NCBI RefSeq assembly: GCF_000969645.2
Contig: NZ_CP014222.1
Location: 2,917,740 to 2,981,739 of the forward strand
Direction of reading: 5' to 3'
Source of the DNA: Janthinobacterium sp. B9-8
GTDB lineage: Bacteria; Pseudomonadota; Gammaproteobacteria; Burkholderiales; Chitinibacteraceae
DNA length: 64,000 bases
The notes under the pieces were generated by a model. That model was given only the letters and a program-made list of their open reading frames with translations. It did not search any database and had not been told where the DNA came from. This document shows positions 47,835 through 57,883 of this stretch, piece by piece. The position numbers and the translations under genes were made by a program. The stretch's first letter is position 1. Every line of letters begins with the position of its first letter.

Positions 47835-48440
47835 TTACAGATCTTTAGCGTTTTTAGCTAGGTAATCAGCAACGCCGGCAGCATCTGCCTTCATCCCTGC
47901 TTTGCCTTTGTTCCAGCCTGCTGGGCAAACTTCACCGTGCTCTTCAGTGAATTGCAGCGCGTCTACTACACGCAGCATTTCGCTGATATCGCGGCCTAGT
48001 GGCAAGTTGTTTACTACTTGGTGCTGTACAACACCCGATTTGTCGATCAGGAAAGAGCCGCGCAATGCAACGCCAGCTTCTACCAATTCAACATCATAGG
48101 CTTGGCAAATTAAGTGCTTAATATCGGCAACTAAAGTGTAACCAACTTGGCCAATACCACCTTTTTCTACCGGAGTGTTGCGCCATGCAGCATGAGTAAA
48201 CTGGCTGTCGATTGACACACCGATTACTTCTACATTGCGGGCTTTGAATTCTTCCAGACGGTGATCAAAAGCGATCAGCTCGGATGGGCAAACAAAAGTG
48301 AAATCCAAAGGATAGAAGAACACCACGGCGTATTTACCGGCGGTGGCTGCCTTAAAGTTGTAGCTTTCTACGATCTCGCCATTACCTAAAACGGCTGCTG
48401 CTGTGAAATCTGGTGCGCTTTTACCAACGAGTACGGCCAT
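47835..48440 (-). CDS. 2-Cys peroxiredoxin (AhpC/Prx1 type)
   Basis: 201 residues. The peroxidatic Cys51 is in DFTFVCPSELIAFDHR and the resolving Cys in GEVCPAGWNKGKAGM, the typical 2-Cys Prx1/AhpC arrangement. It reduces hydrogen and organic peroxides via thioredoxin or AhpF. ahpF is not adjacent, which favours a thioredoxin-dependent enzyme. It is cytoplasmic. AAGGAG stands six bases before the ATG. Confidence 0.96.
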   Translation of the reverse strand: MAVLVGKSAPDFTAAAVLGNGEIVESYNFKAATAGKYAVVFFYPLDFTFVCPSELIAFDHRLEEFKARNVEVIGVSIDSQFTHAAWRNTPVEKGGIGQVGYTLVADIKHLICQAYDVELVEAGVALRGSFLIDKSGVVQHQVVNNLPLGRDISEMLRVVDALQFTEEHGEVCPAGWNKGKAGMKADAAGVADYLAKNAKDL

Positions 48441-48661
48441 GCGGATGCTCCTTTATGTGCAACTAAAAATTAAACCCAGCATATCATGGGCAAATTGTCT
48501 GACTCTGTCCAATCAACAAAGTTCATCCTAATGATAGCTTCTATCAATGAAGGATTGATGATGGCTGTCGCTATTATTTTAACAGGCTGTCAAAAACAAA
48601 AGATAACGCTTTCACCCCATTCCGGGCTTGCCCTTGCAGCAAGCCCTGTGAAACACGCCGT

Positions 48662-50695
48662 TTAAATTTTAAACCGGTCTACGGCTTTTTGTAAATCTAA
48701 TGAAAGCTCACCCAAGCTTTTAGTGGCATCACGCACCTGCTGCAAAGCCGCATCGTTGTCGTGCACCATGGTATTAATTTTATCTACATGCTGTGAAATA
48801 TCTTCGGTGGCCTGCGATTGCTGCGCCGTGGTTTTGGCAATGTAATGCACGCTATCTGACATTTGATGCGTGCCGGTGGTGATTTCAGCAATTTGATCGG
48901 CGGCTGCTCTGGATAGCTGCACGCCTTCTTCTACCTGCTGCAATGCCAGCTCCATGCCTTGAGCCGCTTGCTGGGTTTCATCCTGAATCAGCGCAATCAT
49001 TTTGCCAATATCCAAAGTAGCACTGCTGGTGTTCTCAGCGAGTTTTCTGACTTCATCGGCTACCACGGCAAAACCCCGTCCCTGCTCACCCGCCCTAGCT
49101 GCTTCAATGGCGGCATTTAAAGCCAGTAAATTAGTTTGCTCGGCCACGCCACGAATCACATTCACCACATTAGAAATCTCGGTAGAGCGCGCCCTTAAAC
49201 CATTCATCAAGACCGATTGGGTTTTGATGACTTCTTCAATTTTAGCGATTTCACCCGATGTAGCCCGCACGCCCAGCTCGGCTTGCCTGGCATTTTTTTC
49301 TGCCACATGGCTCATATTTTCCGCAGCAAGGGCATTCTCGGCAATCGAGTTAATGCCATGCGATACATTTTCAATAGCACCCGCGGTTTGCTCGGCGGCC
49401 TGAGCCTGCTGGGCAGAGCCTTTCGCCACGGTATTGGCATGCCCTGCCAACTGGGTAATTTGTAAATTAAGCTCTTTTACCTGTAATTTTACCTTAGCGA
49501 TCATTTCGGCCAGCGAGGCAACAAATAAATTAAAGGCTAAGGAAGTGCGGCCAATTTCATCGCTGCTGCTTACTTCCAGCCTATGACTTAAATCTGCATC
49601 GCCTGCCGATAATTGGGTCATGGCTGCATTTAATTGCATAATGGGTTTAGTTAATAAACTCAGCGTGGCCGATAAAATAATGGAGAGCAGTAATAAGCCC
49701 AGCCCGCCAATCAAAAAAGAAAGGTGCAGCAAGCGATTAGATCTCGCATAAAGCTCGGCTTGGGGCACATTAATCACCAAGCTCCAGACCGTGCCGCTTT
49801 TTCCCATATTAATCGGCATAAAAAACCGGGTAAATCCGCCGCTCTCTATATGTAAAGCTTTACCCGTTTTAATATCGGCCAATACCGCAGCAGGTACTTC
49901 TGCTTCATCAACTGGCTTGGCTAAGCGTGCCGAATCTGGATGGCTGCCATAAATGCCGCCCGCACTGATTAAACTAATAAAACCACTATCAAAAACTTTG
50001 GCCTGACTTAGCGTTTTTTGCAGCCCCCCCATTGGAATATCACTTCCTGCCACTCCAATAAATTTCCCTTGATACTGCAAAGGCACAGCAAACGACATCA
50101 TTAATACCTTGGTATCACTATCTACATAGGGCTCGACCACCGATTGCTTGCCCGTGCTTTTAGGCGCGGTGTAATACGCTCCGCCGTAATATGTTTCTTC
50201 CCATTTACGAACGACAGCTTCATCCATACCTTTATCGCCATCGTGCACATATTCAATCAGCTCAATTTTATCGCCCTTGCGCAACACCCAAGGCGCATAA
50301 GCACCTGATGGGTAACCCGTTTTATCTTTGGTAAATTCGGCATCCTTGCCATCAAACTGACCGTGCTCATAAATCAGCCACAAATCGTAAAGTTCTGCGT
50401 TATCTTTCAGAATTTGCTGCAAAAGATGATTAGTTTGGCTGCGTTGCACTAGCCCGTTTTGCTTGGCGCTATCTAAGCTGCTCGCCAATGTTTGCAGAGG
50501 GCTTAGTGATTTTTCCAGCTCATTTTGCACAAATTGCGCATAGTGCTTGGCCATATTTTCTGCGCTGCCAAAAGCCTCAGCGCTCATTTCTTTACGCGTA
50601 TTCCAAGCTAAAACAGACAGCATCAAGCCTAAAATAAGAAATAAAGAGCCCAATACAGTCATCATTATTTTGGCACGAAAACCAAGCTGTTTCAT
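48662..50695 (-). CDS. methyl-accepting chemotaxis protein with double Cache sensor
   Basis: 677 residues from ATG 50695, which has AAGGG eight bases upstream; an ATG at 50701 is too close to it. Membrane segments at ~10-30 and ~325-350 flank a ~295-residue dCache sensor with [20 protein letters not shown] and [24 protein letters not shown] ([20 protein letters not shown]) and a canonical signalling hairpin ([35 protein letters not shown]) follow. The C-terminus KAVDRFKI has no tethering pentapeptide. Ligand unknown. Confidence 0.96.
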   Translation of the reverse strand: MKQLGFRAKIMMTVLGSLFLILGLMLSVLAWNTRKEMSAEAFGSAENMAKHYAQFVQNELEKSLSPLQTLASSLDSAKQNGLVQRSQTNHLLQQILKDNAELYDLWLIYEHGQFDGKDAEFTKDKTGYPSGAYAPWVLRKGDKIELIEYVHDGDKGMDEAVVRKWEETYYGGAYYTAPKSTGKQSVVEPYVDSDTKVLMMSFAVPLQYQGKFIGVAGSDIPMGGLQKTLSQAKVFDSGFISLISAGGIYGSHPDSARLAKPVDEAEVPAAVLADIKTGKALHIESGGFTRFFMPINMGKSGTVWSLVINVPQAELYARSNRLLHLSFLIGGLGLLLLSIILSATLSLLTKPIMQLNAAMTQLSAGDADLSHRLEVSSSDEIGRTSLAFNLFVASLAEMIAKVKLQVKELNLQITQLAGHANTVAKGSAQQAQAAEQTAGAIENVSHGINSIAENALAAENMSHVAEKNARQAELGVRATSGEIAKIEEVIKTQSVLMNGLRARSTEISNVVNVIRGVAEQTNLLALNAAIEAARAGEQGRGFAVVADEVRKLAENTSSATLDIGKMIALIQDETQQAAQGMELALQQVEEGVQLSRAAADQIAEITTGTHQMSDSVHYIAKTTAQQSQATEDISQHVDKINTMVHDNDAALQQVRDATKSLGELSLDLQKAVDRFKI

Positions 50696-50995
50696 GAACA
50701 TGACCCTTTAAAAAGGCAGGATTGCCCTGTAAGAGTAGTAGCAATCATGCCAATCTGTATAAGTATTTCTGCATTAAGATTTTCAAAAAAACTGACAAAA
50801 AAAGAAGAATCAATTAAAAACAAGCACGTTTTATATTTTAATTACTTACAAGATCAATAAATACACAGCATAAAACCCGCTAATCATGTCCCTAATACCT
50901 TTTTGCAAAGATATCAGCACAGATTATTTATCCGGGTGTTAGCATCAAAGCTCCTTTCATTTTTTGTACTCTGCCCCGCCAAATCCTAATCATTC

Positions 50996-51739
50996 TTGCA
51001 AAGCCCTTCTGAGGAAGCGTTGCGTCGGTTCGAAAAGCATCCAACGCTGCACCTACACAAGGCTTTCATGCCCTATAGCACGCCCCTTGGCTACCAAGTT
51101 AAAACTCAAGATATCGCCGTTGCTGGCGGTCTAGATTTGAATATCCGCTCGCTGCTCGATATTCAGCAATATTTTGACCCTCTGGGCGAAGCAGAAAACG
51201 CGGGAATTTCGCCTGCTTGCTGGCCGCTATTTGGGCAAATCTGGCCATCGGCACAAAAGCTAGCTGATTTAATGCAAGTTTATGTTTTAGGTGAACGACG
51301 GATTTTAGAAATTGGCTGCGGCTTGGCGCTGGCAAGCATGGTGGTGCATCGCAGAAATGGCGATATCACTGCCAGCGATTGCCACCCGCTTACCGAGACT
51401 TTTCTTAAAGCAAACTTGCAGCTCAATACCCTGCCCGCGCTGAAATACAGCACCGGCAACTGGGATCGCATCAATTCTGAGCTAGGCCAATTCGACGTTA
51501 TCATCGGCAGCGATGTGCTGTACGAGCGCAACCAGCCCGCTGCGCTCTCTGCCTTTATTGATCGCCATGCCGCCCCCCATGCCGAAGTGCTGATTATCGA
51601 TCCCAACCGAGGCAATCGCAGCGCTTTTAACCGGCAAATGGCGGCAAATGGCTTTAGCCTGAGCGAAACATTGATTAACACGCCCCTACATAATGGCAAT
51701 GCCTATAAGGGGCGTTTACTAAGCTATCTGCGAAGTTAA
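50996..51739 (+). CDS. class I SAM-dependent methyltransferase
   Basis: 247 residues from TTG 50996; an ATG at 51068 (residue 25) is an alternative. The SAM-binding Rossmann motif is VLGERRILEIGCGLALASMV, followed by ITASDCHPLTETFLKANLQL and VIIGSDVLYERNQPAALSAF, the layout of Methyltransf_16 (METTL/lysine methyltransferase-like) proteins. The preceding GGLDLNIRSLLDIQQYFDP and WPLFGQIWPSA also fit. The substrate is unknown. Its end overlaps that of the convergent Spo0M-like gene by four bases. Confidence 0.88.
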   Translation: MQSPSEEALRRFEKHPTLHLHKAFMPYSTPLGYQVKTQDIAVAGGLDLNIRSLLDIQQYFDPLGEAENAGISPACWPLFGQIWPSAQKLADLMQVYVLGERRILEIGCGLALASMVVHRRNGDITASDCHPLTETFLKANLQLNTLPALKYSTGNWDRINSELGQFDVIIGSDVLYERNQPAALSAFIDRHAAPHAEVLIIDPNRGNRSAFNRQMAANGFSLSETLINTPLHNGNAYKGRLLSYLRS

Positions 51740-52500
51740 GCCAAAATCTGGCGTAAATGCGCTTGCCAGTTCACGCTCTGCCAATCTGGCCCCATTAAAA
51801 AGGACTGATAGCTATCGCCGCGGAAACGGCGATCCGTTTCCAGCAGCACATGCACACCTTCCGGGCGAGCAATGCAGCTGATTTCTACTTCCTGCACCGA
51901 GCTAAATTTCTGCATAGGGCGGAACTCAAACTCCTGATAGCAGCCCAGCGAGCTATGAATATGATTCATCTGAATCGTGCCCGCTTCCACATCCGAACTA
52001 ACATGGGCAAAGCCTAAAGCGGCCATTGCGGCAATCAGGCCTTGCATTTGTGGCAACGGATGAACATCTAGAAAATCTCTATCTTTGGCATCTACAGCGC
52101 TGCTAATTGCTAAATCAGTATGAATCCACACGGCAGCGCGCACATTGGGTGCGTATTGGCTGCCGGGGCTGGCTAATGCCTGTGCATTATTGACGGGTGT
52201 TTCCAAGGGAAGCGTCAGCATAAATGGCAGGCGAATCTCTTGCCCTGCAGCAATTTTTAAAGCTCCCGAGGCACGGATGCTGCCTAGCGGCTTGGCCACG
52301 CGAGCTTCGTGATCGCCCGATTCTTGCTCTACCTCGGCCATCAAAATTAAATCAACGTATTCGATATCCTGCTCAACCTTACCGCCCTTAATTTGCACAT
52401 GACCGGACAACACATCGCCGGGGCGCAAACTGGGGTTATTTAATACGGTATCCACACTTGCCCCACCGACGCCCACTGTTGCTAATAATTTTTTAAACAT
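51736..52500 (-). CDS. sporulation-control Spo0M-like (arrestin-fold) protein
   Basis: 254 residues from ATG 52500; the in-frame ATG at 52512 is less likely. MFKKLLATVGVGGASVDTVL and the repeats SLRPGDVLSGHVQIKGGKVE and LILMAEVEQESG are typical of the Spo0M family. Spo0M controls sporulation in Bacillus and has an arrestin-like beta-sandwich fold; homologues occur in many non-sporulating bacteria with unknown function. No partner kinase is adjacent. Confidence 0.9.
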   Translation of the reverse strand: MFKKLLATVGVGGASVDTVLNNPSLRPGDVLSGHVQIKGGKVEQDIEYVDLILMAEVEQESGDHEARVAKPLGSIRASGALKIAAGQEIRLPFMLTLPLETPVNNAQALASPGSQYAPNVRAAVWIHTDLAISSAVDAKDRDFLDVHPLPQMQGLIAAMAALGFAHVSSDVEAGTIQMNHIHSSLGCYQEFEFRPMQKFSSVQEVEISCIARPEGVHVLLETDRRFRGDSYQSFLMGPDWQSVNWQAHLRQILA

Positions 52501-52608
52501 TTTCTCTCTCAACTATCAAATCACAGCAGCTTGAGTACACAGACGCACGCCGCTTAAACGGGGCCAAACTTTACATCATGCTAAGAAAATGCGCATTTGG
52601 GATGGCCG

Positions 52609-53217
52609 CTATTTTTGCCCAAGCTTTAAATAGATCATTGCGGCAAGCAAGGCATCGTTCAGCGGATCATGGCGGGGCAAATCGGGTAGGTTTAATGTTT
52701 GCAAAATATGGCTGAGGCTTAGATCTACATCGGGGCGATGTGCCGTTACCATATGGTCATAAAACAAGCCGGACACTTCGATGCTGGCATTGGGCAAAGC
52801 CACGCCCAGCATGGGTTTAAGCAGGCGACCCAGCACCGCCAAGTCGAATTCCAGATAATAGCCAATCAAAGGCCGCGGCCCGATAAAGTTCAGCAAAGCG
52901 GCCAAAGCATCCTCTATCGCCATGCCCTCTTGTACATCCTGGTGGCGCAAACCATGCACGGCAATACTGGCCGGATCGATCTGGCCTGCGGGTTTAACCA
53001 GCAGTTTAAGATGCTCAGAAAGGAAAATCCGCGAGCCTTTAATCCTGATCGCGGCGATGCTTAGAATCTCTGCCTGCCTTGGATCGAGGCAGCTCATTTC
53101 GCAATCTAGGCTGATGTATTCATCAAGGGGAGGCACATCCCATAAATAGGCAAACTCTTGATTCGCCAGCGCCAGACTGCGCGATCTGCGCCAGCGCTGC
53201 CAATAGCCCCAGCTCAT
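52609..53217 (-). CDS. DnaQ-like 3'-5' exonuclease
   Basis: 202 residues. The DEDD exonuclease motifs are YISLDCEMSCLDPRQAEILS (ExoI, D-x-E), LIGYYLEFDLAVLGRLLKPM (ExoII) and the C-terminal HDPLNDALLAAMIYL (ExoIII, H-x4-D). It resembles DNA polymerase III epsilon-type proofreaders but stands apart from dnaE. Its start overlaps the stop of the CBS/DUF294 gene by four bases, a pair often found in proteobacteria. The in vivo substrate is unknown. Confidence 0.92.
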   Translation of the reverse strand: MSWGYWQRWRRSRSLALANQEFAYLWDVPPLDEYISLDCEMSCLDPRQAEILSIAAIRIKGSRIFLSEHLKLLVKPAGQIDPASIAVHGLRHQDVQEGMAIEDALAALLNFIGPRPLIGYYLEFDLAVLGRLLKPMLGVALPNASIEVSGLFYDHMVTAHRPDVDLSLSHILQTLNLPDLPRHDPLNDALLAAMIYLKLGQK

Positions 53218-55007
53218 AGCATCCCCAGCTTGAAATGGTGGCTAATCAGCTGGCGAAATTGCTTCACCACCGACAGCGTGTCTTTTAATAGCTCACGCTC
53301 TAGCGTGGTTAAAGTAGCTGGATCAATCAGATGATCAACCGGCTTATCCATCGCCTGATTCAGCAGCCCCGCTTTAAGCTGCAAGCCCTGTAAAAACGCC
53401 AGAGATTCGGCCAGATCGCGGCCAAAACTCTCGCTTAAATGGCCGATATCACTTAAGCGCTGAATACGCTGATAACTATTACACTCGTCCACCCCATATT
53501 GCAGCGCAAGGCTGCGCAAGCCGTGTACCACGGGGAAAATGCCGCCTTTTTTAATATCGAGCGCGTGTTTATCCGGCCCAGCGGTGGTAATCAAGCGAGA
53601 AAACAGATTAATTGGCGGGGAGAATTGCTCCACCGGAAAAGCAAACCGCGATAAAAATGCCGCGTTATCGCCTAAATCCTGCTGCAAATACTGGCGCAGG
53701 CCCTCAAACAAAGCCAGCTGCCCGCAGACTGGCCGTGCATCCAGCCAGATCGCCATATGCATCACATTTTCACTGCTGGCGCTGCTGGTCCAGTGATTAA
53801 TTAGCCGCTTATACCCCGCCACGCTTTGCCGCCACTGAGGGTTAGAAACCATCACTAAGCCAGGGCAAGGTGGGTAGCCAAAGGCAATCAACTGCTGATT
53901 AAATTGCTCACAAACACGCTCTAAATCTGGGTGCTGATAGCCGTCTTCAATAATCAGCGCATTATCCTGATCGGTATTTAATATCTGCTCGCCACGCCCT
54001 TCCGAGCCCAAGACCAGCAGGCACACATGCAGCAGCATCTCTGGCGGGGCTAGTAGGGTAAACAGTCGGCTGAATAAACGCTGGCGAATTTCCCCCACCA
54101 GCTCGGCCAGCAGGGTGATTTTCATGCCATTACCGTGCAGCGTGCGTATCAATTGCTGCGTGCTTTTAACCGCCGCCAAGAGCGCGTCGGGGTGAGAGGC
54201 ACGGCCAATTTGCGCGGTAATGCCGCGTGGATTATGCGAGTTATTAAAAAAAGCCGACATCAGCTCGATCTGCTCCAGCACGCCACAAACTTCGTCGCCC
54301 TCCAGCACCACCAGCCTTTGCACCGAGTGGCGCATCATCAAGAGCATGGCGTGATGCAAATCGTCCTCGGCCTGCACACAAATCAGCGGGCGCTTAAGGT
54401 GGCGATAAATGGCTTCATGATTAGCATCCAGCCCATCCACCACCACATTGCGTAGGTCGCTCTGGGTAAAAATCCCCACGCCCGAAGCTTCCTTCACCAA
54501 CACCGCCCGGCTATGCGCGCGCTTCATCAGTCGCGCCGCATCCATCACCGTAGCACTTTCTGCCAGCCAGCAAGGCGTATGCAAGACCGCATCAGCTACC
54601 CTTGGCTGCAACTCTTGCACGGGGTGGCTTAGCGCCGCCAGTTTACGTGCCACATCGGCATAAAAAAACGCCGCAAACTGGCTATTAGCATCGCTGATTT
54701 TCATCGCCACATCACGCCTGATATGCCAAAGCAGTGTGTCTTCATGCGCATGCAAAGTGCAGCAAGCCTTGCCACTAAGCAGCGATTTGCTATCGAGCAC
54801 ATCAAAACAACCATAAAAGTGAGCCTCGCCGCCCTCTCTAACCAGCCCCTTCATCACCACCAGCAAGGCATCGACTCCCTCACCCTGCTGCTGAATCACC
54901 GATCCAGCCGCGTAATAAGCCACATCCAGCGCTGCGGCGATGCGATCCTGCTCGGCAGGATTCAAGCAATTAAACGGTGCACGATTAAAATCAAAGGATG
55001 TAGTCAT
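53214..55007 (-). CDS. cyclic-nucleotide-binding, CBS and DUF294 nucleotidyltransferase-like protein
   Basis: 597 residues. Order: cNMP-binding-like domain (residues ~10-125, YAAGSVIQQQGEGVDALLVV), two CBS domains (~150-275, TPCWLAESATVMDAARLMKR and LICVQAEDDLHHAMLLMM), DUF294 nucleotidyltransferase-like (~300-430, LVLGSEGRGEQILNTDQDNA) and a helical C-terminal substrate-binding domain. The layout suggests a nucleotide-sensing signalling protein; GlnE/GlnD-like transferase activity is suggested by the GS-x10-TDQD motif but unproven. It is followed by the DnaQ-like gene on the same strand with a four-base overlap. Confidence 0.92.
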   Translation of the reverse strand: MTTSFDFNRAPFNCLNPAEQDRIAAALDVAYYAAGSVIQQQGEGVDALLVVMKGLVREGGEAHFYGCFDVLDSKSLLSGKACCTLHAHEDTLLWHIRRDVAMKISDANSQFAAFFYADVARKLAALSHPVQELQPRVADAVLHTPCWLAESATVMDAARLMKRAHSRAVLVKEASGVGIFTQSDLRNVVVDGLDANHEAIYRHLKRPLICVQAEDDLHHAMLLMMRHSVQRLVVLEGDEVCGVLEQIELMSAFFNNSHNPRGITAQIGRASHPDALLAAVKSTQQLIRTLHGNGMKITLLAELVGEIRQRLFSRLFTLLAPPEMLLHVCLLVLGSEGRGEQILNTDQDNALIIEDGYQHPDLERVCEQFNQQLIAFGYPPCPGLVMVSNPQWRQSVAGYKRLINHWTSSASSENVMHMAIWLDARPVCGQLALFEGLRQYLQQDLGDNAAFLSRFAFPVEQFSPPINLFSRLITTAGPDKHALDIKKGGIFPVVHGLRSLALQYGVDECNSYQRIQRLSDIGHLSESFGRDLAESLAFLQGLQLKAGLLNQAMDKPVDHLIDPATLTTLERELLKDTLSVVKQFRQLISHHFKLGML

Positions 55008-55333
55008 AAGGCCCCCTATGGCTAATTTTAGATTTAATGGCGGGGAAAGGCGGGGGGATCTGGCTGTTTATTGATGAGGATCTGAGGTTGCGCAAGGAAA
55101 ACCCACACATTGAAACACGGAGATCACAGAGGACATGGAGTTTCAAGGAAAAAAACAGAGCAGAGTTAAGTGCGTAGAAAATAAATGCTTCGCAGCGTTG
55201 TATCTAGGCCTTAGCTGATGACGATCGCCAGATGCCGTCGTCAAGACGAAAAAAAACCCTTGATCAACAAGGGCTATTTTCTTATGCAGCTTACTTACTA
55301 TCTAATACTAGACTCAGCCAGCGCAGCTGCACT
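55008..55333. other. intergenic gap with a CTCTGTG-type repeat
   Basis: About 326 bp. It holds at 55108-55146 the string TTGAAACACGGAGATCACAG followed by AGGACATGGAGTTTCAAGG, a palindromic-looking copy of the dispersed CTCTGTG repeat. No gene is visible apart from short frames overlapping tRNA-Ser. Confidence 0.55.
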
Positions 55334-55426
55334 TGGCGGAGAGCAAGGGATTCGAACCCTCGATACAGGTTTTGCCCGTATGCTCCCTTAGCAGGGGAGT
55401 GCCTTCGACCACTCGGCCAACTCTCC
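55334..55426 (-). tRNA. tRNA-Ser (anticodon GCT)
   Basis: 93 nt including encoded CCA, with the long variable arm of a class II tRNA. The acceptor stem is GGAGAGT/GCTCTCC with one G-T pair; the anticodon loop CTGCTAA gives GCT, reading AGC and AGT. The T loop GTTCGAAT is normal. Discriminator base G. Confidence 0.97.
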
Positions 55427-55597
55427 ATCAAGACTGCGAATCATACTCAGCTACTTACGCCTAAGTCAATAAAAACTTTCAACCATGCTTGAATATATTC
55501 ACTCTGCATAATAAAACATCCAAGCGTTAGAGATAGCTTGGGGTAAGCCGCTCAAAAAATGGCCTATAAAAACAAGCATCAGAAGGGACTTAGAAAG

Positions 55598-56290
55598 TTA
55601 AGATGAACCCAGCCCCAAACCAGCCAATGCCGCACTGCATATCACTGGCCAGCTCCCGCCCCACTCACGCACATAAGCCGGTATCACTGAATACTTTCCT
55701 TCGGGCTCAGGTGTAGTTTGAACTTGCTCTAAAGGTAAAACGCCTGCCCATACGCCAATTTGCATATCTTTTTCATCATCCATTGGCCCGCCAGATCTCA
55801 CTTTTGCTGCAGCTTCTGATAATGAAACGCGCAGCACAATAGTTGCGCCTATTTCTTTTGAATTACCGGGCCGCACTTCATCTTTGCGGCCACTGGCGAT
55901 CTTATCCATCAGAGCGTCTAATGCGGCCGATTTATCGACCTCAGCGATTACCTGCTCAAACTGGCCATAGATCACGGCAGATCGATAATTCATCGAATGA
56001 TTAAATGCCGAACGCGCCAGCACCAAACCATCGAGATGAGTAATTGCGACCGAGGCTTCTACCCCCTTCGCCAATAGCTTCATCAGCCGCCCCCCATTAG
56101 AGCCATGAATATACAAATGCTCGCCGCTACGCCAGCAGGCCGTTGGGATGCAGTGTGTGCTCGTGCCATCATAAAAAGCGATATGACATAAATAGGCCGC
56201 ATCAATAATCTGATACAGCGTTTCTTGATCATATTGAGCCCGCTCTGGAGCCCGACGGATACGAGTGCGGCGACTTGGATAGCTAGACAT
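55598..56290 (-). CDS. pyridoxamine 5'-phosphate oxidase-family flavin protein (Nim-like)
   Basis: 230 residues from ATG 56290; the open frame upstream overlaps the MocR-type gene and is unused. The Pyridox_ox_2 fold is seen in LYQIIDAAYLCHIAFYDGTS, GEHLYIHGSNGGRLMKLLAK and ALDGL-like VAITHLDGLVLARSAFNHSM, with YRSAVIYGQFEQV. Such FMN proteins reduce nitroimidazoles or flavins; the substrate is unknown. It diverges from a MocR/PdxR-type regulator across 98 bp, which probably controls it. Confidence 0.9.
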   Translation of the reverse strand: MSSYPSRRTRIRRAPERAQYDQETLYQIIDAAYLCHIAFYDGTSTHCIPTACWRSGEHLYIHGSNGGRLMKLLAKGVEASVAITHLDGLVLARSAFNHSMNYRSAVIYGQFEQVIAEVDKSAALDALMDKIASGRKDEVRPGNSKEIGATIVLRVSLSEAAAKVRSGGPMDDEKDMQIGVWAGVLPLEQVQTTPEPEGKYSVIPAYVREWGGSWPVICSAALAGLGLGSS

Positions 56291-56388
56291 GATGTACTCT
56301 GCGTTGTGTTGATATACATGCACACAGACTATCCCAACAACTGGCTCCAAGATAAGATCCAATACTGGCAAAAAAATTGGAACCAGTA

Positions 56389-57825
56389 ATGGATTACTCA
56401 CTCCTGCTTAAATCCGATCAAACTACAGGCCGCTCGCGCCAGCATGGCCTGTATGAGGCACTCAGAGCGGCTATTTTGGCAGGAACGCTCTCCCCGGCCA
56501 CACGCTTACCCTCATCAAGGCTGCTTGCCCAAGAATTAGGCATGGCGCGTAATTCGGTGATTTACGCTTACGAGCAACTAGCCGCAGAAGGCTTTTTGCT
56601 TGCGGATCGAAGCGGCACCAGAGTTGCCTCTTTAAAGCTGGGCAGCAGCCAAACCCCCACTGCAAACCCATCGATAAACTGCCTATCCCAGCGCTGCCAG
56701 CCATTTTCTGCACGCTTTGCCGATGAAACGCTGCAAGCGTTTACCCCCGGCGTGCCAGCGCTGGCTGATTTTCCCATTGCCCGCTGGCAACGCGTCTTGG
56801 CCCGAAGCTGGCAAAAAAGCACGCCAGAAAAACTCGCCTATGGCAATACGGCCGGAGAAGATGTTTTGCGAGAAGCCATTGCGGCACATCTGCGTGCAGG
56901 CCGTGGCGTAGTCTGCGATGCGAGCCAGGTTTTCATTAGCGATGGCACCCAAAACAGCCTCGATTTATGCGCCAAGCTGTTTGCCGATGTGGGCGATACG
57001 GCGTGGGTAGAAAGCCCCGGCTATACCGGTGCAGCCAATGCTTTTACAGCGGCCGAGCTTAATATTATTGGCATCGCACTTGATCAGGATGGCATCCTGC
57101 CACAGGAAAAAGATTGGCAAGCAGCCCCTCCCAAGCTGATTTACCTGACCCCATCACACCAGTACCCACTTGGCAGTGTGCTCAGCCTTGAGCGGCGTTT
57201 AATGCTACTGCAGCAGGCCCAAAAATACGGCAGCCTGATTATCGAAGACGATTACGACAGCGAATTTCGCCGCGACGGCCAGCCTCTGCCCGCAATGCAA
57301 GGGCTGATGCCCCATGCCCCTGTTGTCTATTTGGGCACCTTTAGCAAAAGCATGTTTCCCGCCTTACGCACGGGCTTTATGGTGGTTCCCGCCCATTTAG
57401 CAACAATGGTCGAAAACATGCTCAGCCAATGCCAGCCGCGAGGCCGCCAAATAGAGCAATTAGCACTGGCCGAATTTATTAACAGCGGCGGCTTTAGCAG
57501 CCATTTACGAGCGATGCGCAAACTCTATGCAGCTCGGCGAGACGCCATGAGCGAGGCATTAAACAAGCACTTAGGCGGCTTGATTACGATCTACGGAGGC
57601 TCTTCCGGAATGCATTTATCCATCGCGCTGGATCATGCTTTTTCTGATCAAGCCATTAGCGAAGCCGCCTTAAAACAAGGCCTGGTGGCCCGCGCATTAA
57701 GCAGCTACACCATAGGCAATCAAAGCCCCGTCAACGGCTTTATCCTTGGCTACGCACAGGTGCCTTGTGAGCGTATGGATGAGAAGATCAAACAACTGGC
57801 GGATATTATTTGCAGTGCAAAATAG
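56389..57825 (+). CDS. MocR/PdxR-family transcriptional regulator
   Basis: 478 residues from ATG 56389; an in-frame TTG lies at 56377. The N-terminal GntR winged helix (RQHGLYEALRAAILAGTLSP ... LAQELGMARNSVIYAYEQLA) is fused to an aminotransferase-like fold-type I domain. The PLP-binding lysine lies in YLGTFSKSMFPALRTGF, and DDYDSEFRRDGQPLPAMQG is the conserved block. MocR proteins bind PLP and act as local regulators. The divergent PNPOx-family gene is the probable target (inference). Confidence 0.95.
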   Translation: MDYSLLLKSDQTTGRSRQHGLYEALRAAILAGTLSPATRLPSSRLLAQELGMARNSVIYAYEQLAAEGFLLADRSGTRVASLKLGSSQTPTANPSINCLSQRCQPFSARFADETLQAFTPGVPALADFPIARWQRVLARSWQKSTPEKLAYGNTAGEDVLREAIAAHLRAGRGVVCDASQVFISDGTQNSLDLCAKLFADVGDTAWVESPGYTGAANAFTAAELNIIGIALDQDGILPQEKDWQAAPPKLIYLTPSHQYPLGSVLSLERRLMLLQQAQKYGSLIIEDDYDSEFRRDGQPLPAMQGLMPHAPVVYLGTFSKSMFPALRTGFMVVPAHLATMVENMLSQCQPRGRQIEQLALAEFINSGGFSSHLRAMRKLYAARRDAMSEALNKHLGGLITIYGGSSGMHLSIALDHAFSDQAISEAALKQGLVARALSSYTIGNQSPVNGFILGYAQVPCERMDEKIKQLADIICSAK

Positions 57826-57883
57826 GTGAGTTAAGCCGTAATCTGCTTTTTAGTGCCTTCGGCACGTTGATTTAGGTGCGGGT

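Noticed and set aside
50740..50760. TGGCAT...TTGCT resembling a sigma-54 promoter upstream of the chemoreceptor at 48662
   Set aside because: The GG-to-GC spacing is three bases too short for a sigma-54 site.
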